16,436 nucleotides of DNA from Arthrobacter sp. (GTDB lineage Bacteria; Actinomycetota; Actinomycetes; Actinomycetales; Micrococcaceae): assembly GCA_025464925.1 (NCBI GenBank), contig JAODMS010000164.1, forward strand, positions 1 to 16,436. Direction: 5' to 3'. This document shows, in pieces, positions 1-6,313 of this stretch. How positions within the stretch are numbered: position 1 is the stretch's first letter; every line of letters begins with the position of its first letter. The position numbers were made by a program, and so were the translations under genes. The notes under the pieces are model-generated. The model did no database searches, was not told the origin of the DNA, and saw nothing but the letters and a program-made list of their open reading frames with translations.

Positions 1-770
<770 letters not shown>

Positions 771-782
771 GCTGCAAGCTTT

Positions 783-836
783 AGTACGACGGCGTCCGGC
801 CACTTTCCTGGGGAAGTGGCCGGACGCCGTCGTACT
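783..836. terminator. Bidirectional terminator-type hairpin between sucD and lacI-type gene
   Basis: A perfect 23-bp inverted repeat (arms 783-805 and 814-836, loop of 8 bases TCCTGGGG) lies 12 bases past the sucD stop and 45 bases beyond the stop of the convergent regulator gene. There is no long T run on either side, so it is not a textbook intrinsic terminator. Its position between convergent genes argues that it ends or protects transcripts from both directions. Confidence 0.8.
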
Positions 837-881
837 GCTGTTAAGGCCTATTTGCCAAGAAGTATGAGGTGGCAGAGGGTG

Positions 882-1904
882 TCAGGCGCGCGGGGCTGGT
901 GCGGTGCTGTTGCGAACGACCAGCCGCGGGGTCAGCACTTCGGTGCGTTGCGGCAGGGAGGGGTTGGTCATGCGTTCGAGAAGCAGTTCCGCTGCACGGA
1001 TGCCGACTTCGCTGCTGACAGGATCCACGGTTGTGAGTGAAAGGTGCCGGATCGCGGCCAGATAGGTGTTGTCGTATCCAACGAGTGAGAGCTGCGAAGG
1101 AACGCTAATGACGCGCTCGTCGGCGGCCGAGAGTGCTCCGACAGCGAGGATGTCGTTGGCGGCGACGACCGCGGTGGGCCGCCGGCCGCTGTCGATGAGC
1201 CGGTTCATTGCCTCAAAACCGGATTGTTCAGTCATGTCCGTTGGTTCTACGCGGATGTAGTCCTGGAGTCCCTTTCGGGCCATCGTGTCTCGATATGAGC
1301 TGGCCCGCAGGGCAGCGGCCCCGGTGGGCGCACCGAGGTAGGCGATGTCGCTGTGGCCGAGGTCTATCAGGTGTTCGATGGCCATGCGCGCGCCGGCGAC
1401 GTCGTCGTTGCTCACGAGGTCTGCCGCGGGCAGGGCGAAGCCACGGACCCCGGCGACGACTGCCGGTGTATTCATGGTCGCGCGGGTGAGGGCTTCGTCG
1501 GGCCGGATGTCTCCGGCGATGACGAGTCCGTCGACACGCATGTCCAGAAACGGGGACACCGGACTTTCCCCGGGTCGGGCGAGGTATCGGGGGTCGCCGA
1601 GGACCATCCGCAGGTTCTTCTCACCGAACATGCTCTGTAATCCGTCGAGCAGCTCCACGAACCAGGGGTTGGCCAGGTCATCGAGCAGTACTCCGACAAT
1701 GCGGGTCCGTCCGCTGGCAAGGGAGCGGGCTGCGCTGCTCGGCCTGTAATCGAGTGCGGCCATGGCTTTGGTGACCGCTTGTCTTTTTTGCTCGCTGACC
1801 TTGGGCGAGCCTTGCAGTACCAGGGAAACCAATGCGCGGGAGACGCTGGCTTCCCGCGCGACGTCGACAATGGTGGCGCGCTTGGCTGCCCTGTGCTGCT
1901 CCAC
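882..1904 (-). CDS. LacI-family transcriptional regulator
   Basis: 340 residues, the usual length for the LacI/GalR family. An N-terminal helix-turn-helix (about residues 11-32: TIVDVAREASVSRALVSLVL) is followed by the hinge helix region (YRPSSAARSLASGRTRIVGVL, split by the helix boundary near residue 60). The periplasmic-binding-protein-like sensor fold comes next, with typical stretches SNDDVAGARMA, AANDILAVGAL and LVGYDNTYLA. The start is GTG (1902-1904), preceded by GGGGAG four bases upstream. The gene lies downstream of the transporter and isomerase genes on the same strand, 99 bases after the isomerase stop. A LacI-type palindrome sits in the transporter promoter (4557-4574), so it probably represses that operon and responds to inositol or a related sugar. 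The effector cannot be read from sequence. Confidence 0.93.
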   Translation of the reverse strand: MEQHRAAKRATIVDVAREASVSRALVSLVLQGSPKVSEQKRQAVTKAMAALDYRPSSAARSLASGRTRIVGVLLDDLANPWFVELLDGLQSMFGEKNLRMVLGDPRYLARPGESPVSPFLDMRVDGLVIAGDIRPDEALTRATMNTPAVVAGVRGFALPAADLVSNDDVAGARMAIEHLIDLGHSDIAYLGAPTGAAALRASSYRDTMARKGLQDYIRVEPTDMTEQSGFEAMNRLIDSGRRPTAVVAANDILAVGALSAADERVISVPSQLSLVGYDNTYLAAIRHLSLTTVDPVSSEVGIRAAELLLERMTNPSLPQRTEVLTPRLVVRNSTAPAPRA

Positions 1905-1951
1905 TTAGCTCCCCGAGAAATGACCGCTTCCTGCGGCCAAGCGTATCGCGG

Positions 1952-1983
1952 ATGGGGCGGCGGCCGTGCGGCCGCCGCCCCAT
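1952..1983 (-). terminator. GC-rich hairpin between isomerase gene and lacI-type gene
   Basis: A perfect 14-bp inverted repeat (arms 1952-1965 and 1970-1983, loop GTGC) begins 20 bases past the stop of the isomerase gene on the minus strand. The stem is almost pure G/C. No T run follows it in the minus direction, so it may cause partial termination or stabilise the upstream mRNA rather than fully stop transcription into the regulator gene. Confidence 0.55.
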
Positions 1984-2003
1984 AAGAGATCGGGAAGACC
2001 GGC

Positions 2004-3026
2004 CTAATGGTGAAGGAGTCCCGGGATGGTACGCGTGATGCCGGCCGCGGCGCGGAGGACATCGGCGGCGACCTGCAGACCTTCGATCCGACCGAGGGAG
2101 ACATCCTCGTGCTCGATGTTCACGGCCATCTGCGGGTCCACGTCGCGGAGGGCGTCGACGAATGCCGTCCAGAATGCGACGTCATGGCCCCGTCCGAGGG
2201 CAACGAAATCCCAGGCGGAATCCTTGGGCCACTCGTTGACGAATTCGTCTCCGCCCAGGTTCACCCGGTCCTCGTCCGGCCCAAGCCGGCGGAACCGTTC
2301 ATCAAGCACCCCGTAAATGCTCGCGTTCCCGCGGTTGATCCGAACGTCCTTGGCGGCGGCGTGGAATACGAGCGGACCGAGGTACCGGACGGCGGCGATC
2401 GGGTCGATCCCTTGCCAGAAGAGGTGGGAAGGGTCCATTTCAGCACCGATGTGGGTAGCCCCGGTCTTCTCCACCAGCCGCTTGAGGGTGGGCGGGTTGA
2501 ACACCAGGTTTTGAGGGTGCATTTCGATTGCGACCTTCACTCCGTGATCGCCGGCGAGCTTGTCGATTTCCTTCCAAAACGGAACGGCCATCTGCTCCCA
2601 CTGGTAGTCCAGGACATCCAGGGAACCGGAGTTCCAGGCATTTACAATCCAGTTCGGCACAGTCGCGCCCGGTTGGCCGCCGGGCAGGCCTGACATGGTG
2701 ACCACCCGGGTCTGGCCGAGCGACCCGGCAGCGCGGATGGCTCTCTTGAGATCGGCTGCATGCTTTTCCCCGATCACAGGATTCGGGTGAAGCGGGTTGC
2801 CGTTGGCGTTCAGCCCGGCGAGGGTAATGCCCTTGTCCTCGAAAATGCCCAGATAGTCATCGCGGGCCACCTGGCTCGCAATCACTTCATCGATCGGGAT
2901 ATGCACCGGTGGCAGGAAGCCGCCTGCGTTGATCTCCGCGGCGTCCAGTCCCAGACCGGCAATGACGTCCAGTGCCTCCGGCAGTGACCGGTCGTGGAGA
3001 ACTGCTGTATAGACGCCGAACTTCAC
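2004..3026 (-). CDS. Sugar phosphate isomerase/epimerase-like TIM-barrel protein
   Basis: 340 residues of the xylose-isomerase-like TIM-barrel (AP endonuclease 2) superfamily, starting MKFGVYTAVLHDRSLPEALD. Likely divalent-metal or catalytic residues are seen at strand ends: E168/H170 (IEMHPQN), D198/H201 (EMDPSHLF), H222 (VFHAAAKD) and E305 (NIEHED). The frame is open upstream for another 109 codons, but I choose the GTG at 3026 because the family start fits. It also overlaps the transporter stop by 4 bases (GTGA), a translational-coupling arrangement. Co-expression with the IolT-like porter suggests it acts on the imported cyclitol or sugar, perhaps epimerising an inosose. The substrate is not known; it is distinct from the IolE and IolH homologues further right. 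Confidence 0.85.
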   Translation of the reverse strand: MKFGVYTAVLHDRSLPEALDVIAGLGLDAAEINAGGFLPPVHIPIDEVIASQVARDDYLGIFEDKGITLAGLNANGNPLHPNPVIGEKHAADLKRAIRAAGSLGQTRVVTMSGLPGGQPGATVPNWIVNAWNSGSLDVLDYQWEQMAVPFWKEIDKLAGDHGVKVAIEMHPQNLVFNPPTLKRLVEKTGATHIGAEMDPSHLFWQGIDPIAAVRYLGPLVFHAAAKDVRINRGNASIYGVLDERFRRLGPDEDRVNLGGDEFVNEWPKDSAWDFVALGRGHDVAFWTAFVDALRDVDPQMAVNIEHEDVSLGRIEGLQVAADVLRAAAGITRTIPGLLHH

Positions 3027-4471
3027 CGGATCACCGTCTTCTCGCCGGATGCCGACGGGGGCACGATGACGGGCAAACTGCCGGTACGGAAGTGCACCTC
3101 CAGCTCTTCCAGCGACTGCCCCTGTGTTTCCGGCACGAACTTCGCGACAAAGACCAGGGACATGATGTTCACGAGCACGAACACCGTGAAGGTTCCGGTA
3201 GATCCCAGGGAGACAACGAGGATCGGGAACAGGAAGGAGATCGCCGCGTTCACGGTCCAGAGGGCGAAGACCGCAAGTCCCATGGCGAAACCTCGGATCG
3301 CCAGCGGAAAGATCTCCGAAAGGAGCAACCAGACACAGGTCCCGATGAAGCACTGCACGAAGGCGACGAAAAGCATCATGGCGGCGAGGATGGTGTAACT
3401 GACAACGTCCGACTGCGGGAGCAGGAAGACGAAGGCGAGGATGGCCTGGGAAGCGACGACGCCGGAGAAACCGATAACCAGCATGCGACGGCGCCCGATG
3501 AAGCCGAGCAGCCAGATGCCTAGGATCGTCGTCAGCACCGATGTCACGCCCACCGCGATGGTCGCCACGAGCGACGCGCTCACGCCGAGACCACTGCGCT
3601 CAAGGATCGAAGGCGCATAGTAGTTCACGGTGTTGATGCCCGTGGCCTGCTGTACCACCGCTAGCCCGATACCGATCCAGAGAAGCTTGCGCATCCACGC
3701 ATTGTTCTTCAGGTCACGCCACACATGGGAGCGCTCATTCCGGGCAGTGCTGGCGGATTCGACGATTTCCTTGTACTCGAAGTCGGCTTCCTCCGGACTG
3801 CGACTGAGATCGAGGATGCGGCGGCTGTCTTCAAAGCGGTCGCGGATCGCGAACCAGCGCGGCGACTCGGGCAATACGAGCATGCCGATCAAAAGTGCGA
3901 TGGCAGGGACCGAGGCCACGCCAAGCATGATCCGCCAGACCTCCGTGTCCTGGATGACAGCGTCCAGAAGTGCGTTGATGGCAAACGCGAGCATCTGGCC
4001 GGTCACGATCATCAGTTCGTTGATGGTGACCATGCGTCCACGCAGATGCGCCGGCGCCATTTCAGCCAGGTAGAGGGGACAGGTAACGGCGGCAGCTCCC
4101 ACACCCAGGCCGAGGATGACGCGGGCCACCACCATGAAGCTGACGGTGGGCGCAATGGCACAGCCTAAGGCGCCAACGAGGAAGAGCAGCGCGCAAACGA
4201 GGAGGGTGCCGCGGCGCCCGAGCTTATCGGCCAGCTGGCCTCCGCAAAGTGCGCCTACGGCGGCGCCCGGGAACAGCAGGGCGCTTACCACCGTAGCTTC
4301 CTCGACAGCGTTCATGTCCAGCGAATCCTGCATGTAAAGCAACGCACCGGAGATGACTCCGGTGTCGTAGCCGAACAGAAGTCCGCCGAGAGTGGAAATG
4401 ACAGTAAGACGGGTGAGATATCCGCGATGTTTGGAGCCCGACGCGGGCGGACGTGCAGCATGCAACGACAT
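3023..4471 (-). CDS. iolT: MFS sugar porter, probable myo-inositol transporter (IolT-like)
   Basis: 482 residues of the major facilitator superfamily sugar-porter family, predicted to have 12 membrane helices and to import its substrate with protons. Signature motifs seen are GYDTGVISGALLYMQ (34-48), DKLGRRG (82-88), the loop around RGR (144-146), PESPRW (201-206), QQATGIN in helix 7, GFIGRRRM and the C-terminal PETQGQSLEELE. Similarity to Bacillus subtilis IolT is recalled, especially the NELMIVTGQMLAF stretch. An upstream in-frame start exists at 4546, but ATG 4471 is preferred: AGGAAG lies about 7 bases before it and the 4546 start would precede no such site. It heads the operon with the isomerase gene and is controlled from the divergent region 4472-4722. 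Specificity for inositol is inferred from context and similarity. Confidence 0.87.
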   Translation of the reverse strand: MSLHAARPPASGSKHRGYLTRLTVISTLGGLLFGYDTGVISGALLYMQDSLDMNAVEEATVVSALLFPGAAVGALCGGQLADKLGRRGTLLVCALLFLVGALGCAIAPTVSFMVVARVILGLGVGAAAVTCPLYLAEMAPAHLRGRMVTINELMIVTGQMLAFAINALLDAVIQDTEVWRIMLGVASVPAIALLIGMLVLPESPRWFAIRDRFEDSRRILDLSRSPEEADFEYKEIVESASTARNERSHVWRDLKNNAWMRKLLWIGIGLAVVQQATGINTVNYYAPSILERSGLGVSASLVATIAVGVTSVLTTILGIWLLGFIGRRRMLVIGFSGVVASQAILAFVFLLPQSDVVSYTILAAMMLFVAFVQCFIGTCVWLLLSEIFPLAIRGFAMGLAVFALWTVNAAISFLFPILVVSLGSTGTFTVFVLVNIMSLVFVAKFVPETQGQSLEELEVHFRTGSLPVIVPPSASGEKTVIR

Positions 4472-4555
4472 TGTTGACTTCCTAGGATCGGTTGGGCGGA
4501 ATGGGCCGCCCCTGAATAGGGAGATTGAGCGTATGGTGCAGGTCACATGCCAGTA

Positions 4556-4584
4556 ACGTTAGAGCGCTCCAACGGGAACGTCAA
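4556..4584 (-). promoter_or_regulatory. Predicted iolT promoter
   Basis: On the minus strand, -35 TTGACG (4584-4579), a 17-base spacer and -10 TAACGT (4561-4556) form a sigma-70-type promoter, using the TAnnnT pattern common in actinobacteria. Transcription would begin near 4549, giving a leader of about 78 bases. The spacer contains the LacI-type palindrome, and an IolR-like element abuts the -35 box upstream. Confidence 0.6.
4557..4574. promoter_or_regulatory. LacI-family operator palindrome
   Basis: The 18-base sequence CGTTAGAGCGCTCCAACG is a palindrome centred on GAGC|GCTC with a single mismatched pair (4561/4570). A central CG with such symmetric arms is typical of LacI/GalR operators. 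It overlaps the spacer and -10 of the predicted iolT promoter, a position suited to repression by the LacI-type protein encoded at 882-1904. Confidence 0.7.
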
Positions 4585-4586
4585 TA

Positions 4587-4600
4587 GTTTGTAATGACAT
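4587..4600 (-). promoter_or_regulatory. IolR-like operator element upstream of iolT -35
   Basis: On the minus strand this reads ATGTCATTACAAAC, followed two bases later by the TTGACG -35 box. It matches the iolC element (ATGTCAGTACAAAC, also two bases before TTGACA) at 13 of 14 positions with identical spacing. It also fits 9 of 10 positions of the Corynebacterium glutamicum IolR consensus KGWCHTRACA as I remember it. Confidence 0.55.
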
Positions 4601-4665
4601 TCGGTCAAAGCAGCTTGTGGGCCCTGGGTGGCTGCGCCGGCAGTGGGCAGCTCATGCAGGGGGCC

Positions 4666-4694
4666 TTGCCGGCTTCCGATAAGTTTGTTAGTTT
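4666..4694 (+). promoter_or_regulatory. Predicted tautomerase promoter
   Basis: TTGCCG (4666-4671), a 17-base spacer and TAGTTT (4689-4694) give a plausible sigma-70-type promoter with start near 4701. The -10 box lies inside the inverted repeat at 4685-4712, so a protein bound there would block polymerase. Confidence 0.5.
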
Positions 4695-4712
4695 GTCAGC
4701 ACAAACTAACAA
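4685..4712. promoter_or_regulatory. Perfect inverted-repeat operator before the tautomerase gene
   Basis: Arms TTGTTAGTTTGT (4685-4696) and ACAAACTAACAA (4701-4712) are exact reverse complements around CAGC. The core TGTCAGCACAAAC recurs with one change before iolC and in related form before iolT. A-T-rich arms, overlap with the predicted -10 and nearness to the ribosome site (GGGAG at 4713-4717) point to an operator rather than a terminator. Confidence 0.65.
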
Positions 4713-4722
4713 GGGAGCAGCA

Positions 4723-5127
4723 GTGCCACTCGTTCGAATCGACGTCAATGCCGGCCGCACACCCGAAGAACTGCAGCAACTCAGCCGTGGGATCCATGAC
4801 GCCATTTTGGCTGAATACCGCATACCTGAACGGGACTACTTCCATATCGTCACAGAACACGCGGAGGGGCAGATATTCGCTCAGGACGCAGGCCTCGGCT
4901 TCGACCGCACTCCGGAGGTGGTCATGATCCAGATCTTCACCCAGGGCGGCCGCAGCCAGGAAGCCAAGCAGTCACTGTTCGCAGCCGTGGCGGCGAGGCT
5001 CGGTGAACTGGGCGTCGCCGGCGAGAACGTCTTCATTGGCTACGTGGAAAATACCGCGGGGGACTGGTCGTTCGGCTTCGGCCGCGCCCAGTACGTCACG
5101 GGGGAGCTTGCCGTTCCCCAAAAATAG
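4723..5127 (+). CDS. Tautomerase-superfamily protein, malonate semialdehyde decarboxylase-like
   Basis: 134 codons' worth of protein beginning Met-Pro-Leu-Val-Arg. Start GTG 4723 is chosen because GGGAG lies five bases upstream and because the proline after Met is the catalytic Pro1 of the family; the frame is open upstream to 4594 but that extension would bury Pro1. Numbered from Pro1 it has Asp37, Arg76, Trp114, Phe116, Tyr123 and Leu128, and the C-terminal DWSFGFGRAQYVTGEL block. These match the pattern I recall for malonate semialdehyde decarboxylase (Pro1, Asp37, Arg73, Arg75, Trp114, Phe116, Phe123, Leu128). The Arg73 position is Gln here, and Arg75 is matched by Arg76 after a one-residue insertion. 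Malonate semialdehyde arises in inositol breakdown, so a role in its removal or tautomerisation is plausible but unproven. The family (cytosolic, probably trimeric) is secure; the reaction is not. Confidence 0.85.
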   Translation: MPLVRIDVNAGRTPEELQQLSRGIHDAILAEYRIPERDYFHIVTEHAEGQIFAQDAGLGFDRTPEVVMIQIFTQGGRSQEAKQSLFAAVAARLGELGVAGENVFIGYVENTAGDWSFGFGRAQYVTGELAVPQK

Positions 5128-5138
5128 TCTCCGTCCGT

Positions 5139-5167
5139 TTGACGCCGCAAATACCGGTTGTAAATAT
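5139..5167 (+). promoter_or_regulatory. Possible upstream iolC promoter
   Basis: TTGACG (5139-5144), 17 bases, then AAATAT (5162-5167). When aligned on the shared operator core, both boxes fall at exactly the positions of the tautomerase promoter boxes (TTGCCG and TAGTTT). This suggests a common promoter-operator layout. The -10 match is weak, so it competes with the downstream candidate at 5182-5210. Confidence 0.35.
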
Positions 5168-5179
5168 GTCAGTACAAAC
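5158..5179 (+). promoter_or_regulatory. IolR-like operator element before iolC
   Basis: The core ATGTCAGTACAAAC (5166-5179) lies two bases before TTGACA. Over 22 positions (5158-5179) it agrees at 18 with the tautomerase element at 4685-4706, and over 14 positions it agrees at 13 with the iolT element. The dyad is TGT-N4-ACA, flanked by A/T-rich sequence. A GntR-type IolR is the likely ligand; no such gene is in the window. Confidence 0.6.
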
Positions 5180-5181
5180 CT

Positions 5182-5210
5182 TTGACAGGACATGGATTTT
5201 AGGGCAGTGT
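5182..5210 (+). promoter_or_regulatory. Predicted iolC operon promoter
   Basis: A consensus -35 TTGACA (5182-5187) with a 17-base spacer leads to CAGTGT (5205-5210), a weak -10. Its distance from the operator core is the same as in the iolT promoter, which supports it. The transcript would start near 5217 and carry about 95 bases of leader, including a small stem (GGCCCC 5220-5225 with GGGGCC 5233-5238). Confidence 0.45.
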
Positions 5211-5311
5211 AGTCGATGTGGCCCCGCTCACAGGGGCCGCGAAGCACCGGAGCCCTAGCTGGTCGGCTGCTTAGGGGGTACATAGTTCAAACAGAAAGGT
5301 CCACGATCACC

Positions 5312-6313
5312 GTGACCCACGAACTGCTCACGATCGGGCGCATCAGTGTTGATATCTACCCGAACGACATCGGGGTGGACCTGGAGGACGTCTCGTCCTT
5401 CGGAAAGTACCTGGGTGGATCCCCGTCCAATGTGGCTGTTGCCGCCGCCCGGCATGGCCGCCGGACCGGCGTGATCACCCGGACCGGCGATGACGCCTTC
5501 GGGAACTACCTGCACCGCGAACTGCGTAAGTTCAACGTGGACGATTCCTTCGTCACGCCCGTGCAGGAATACCCCACCGCGGTAACGTTTTGCGCGATCA
5601 AGCCGCCCCACGATTTCCCGCTGTATTTTTACGGCCGCTTCCCCACGGCGCCGGACCTGCAGATCAGGGCCGACGAACTGGACCTCGACGCCATCAAGGA
5701 CGCCGGGATCTTCTGGTCCACCGTGACCGGGCTGTGCCAGGAGCCCAGCCGCACGGCGCACCTCAAGGCCCATGAGGCCCGGCCGCGCGACGAGCTGCGG
5801 AGCGGCCAGTACACCATCCTGGACCTGGACTACCGGCCCATGTTCTGGGCCTCCGAGGACGAAGCCCGTGCCGAGGTCGCCAAGGTCTTGCCGCACGTCA
5901 CGGTGGCGATCGGCAATGATCAGGAGTGCGCCGTCGCGGTCGGGGAGGGAACCCCGGATGAACAGGCGGACCGACTGCTGGCCGCCGGCGTGGAAATCGC
6001 CGTGGTCAAGCTCGGCCCGGAAGGCGTGATGGCCAAGACCCGCACCGAGCGCGTGGTGTCCGCCCCCGTGCCGGTGGAGACGGTCAACGGACTCGGTGCT
6101 GGTGATTCCTTCGGCGGTGCCTTCTGCCACGGCCTGCTGTCCGGCTGGCCGCTGGCTCAGGTCTTGGACTACGCCAACGCCGCCGGCGCGCTCGTCGCCT
6201 CCCGGCTGTCCTGCGCCGACGCGATGCCGACGCCGGAAGAGGTCACCTCGCTGCTGGCCGAACGCGGCCGTCCGATTCCCGGGCAATTCGCCACAGAAGG
6301 AGCAACCCTGTGA
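5312..6313 (+). CDS. iolC: 5-dehydro-2-deoxygluconokinase
   Basis: PfkB/ribokinase-family sugar kinase of 333 residues. In inositol breakdown it phosphorylates 2-deoxy-5-keto-D-gluconate with ATP to the 6-phosphate. The N-terminal PfkB signature is seen at GGSPSNVAVAAARHG (35-49). The C-terminal nucleotide/anion-hole signature NGLGAGDSFGGAFCHG (259-274) carries the catalytic base Asp265. I choose GTG 5312 (MTHELLTIGRISVDIYP) because homologues begin there; the ribosome site AGAAAGG (5293-5299) is then 12 bases upstream, rather far. An in-frame ATG at 5216 would add 32 unconserved residues encoded in the leader. The stop overlaps the next start by four bases (GTGA). There is no C-terminal DUF2090 fusion, unlike some proteobacterial IolC proteins. 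Confidence 0.93.
   Translation: MTHELLTIGRISVDIYPNDIGVDLEDVSSFGKYLGGSPSNVAVAAARHGRRTGVITRTGDDAFGNYLHRELRKFNVDDSFVTPVQEYPTAVTFCAIKPPHDFPLYFYGRFPTAPDLQIRADELDLDAIKDAGIFWSTVTGLCQEPSRTAHLKAHEARPRDELRSGQYTILDLDYRPMFWASEDEARAEVAKVLPHVTVAIGNDQECAVAVGEGTPDEQADRLLAAGVEIAVVKLGPEGVMAKTRTERVVSAPVPVETVNGLGAGDSFGGAFCHGLLSGWPLAQVLDYANAAGALVASRLSCADAMPTPEEVTSLLAERGRPIPGQFATEGATL

Noticed and set aside
3027..3353. N-terminal extension of the isomerase frame to 3353
   Set aside because: The extra 109 codons overlap iolT out of frame and look non-native; the GTG at 3026 with a GTGA overlap and the family N-terminus decide the start.
3729..3736. GAGCGCTC inside iolT as an auxiliary LacI operator
   Set aside because: Only the 8-base core is symmetric, the flanks do not match the 4557-4574 site, and such 8-mers arise often in high-GC coding sequence.
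4594..4722. Upstream start at 4594 for the tautomerase
   Set aside because: It would place the catalytic proline internally; the family needs proline directly after the initiator Met, and the GTG at 4723 has a good ribosome site.
5216..5311. Upstream ATG at 5216 for iolC
   Set aside because: It lies at about the predicted transcription start, has no ribosome site and would add 32 residues not expected in IolC.
5128..5311. A metabolite riboswitch in the iolC leader
   Set aside because: Only one short GGCCCC/GGGGCC stem and an imperfect second stem are seen; no known riboswitch core is recognisable.
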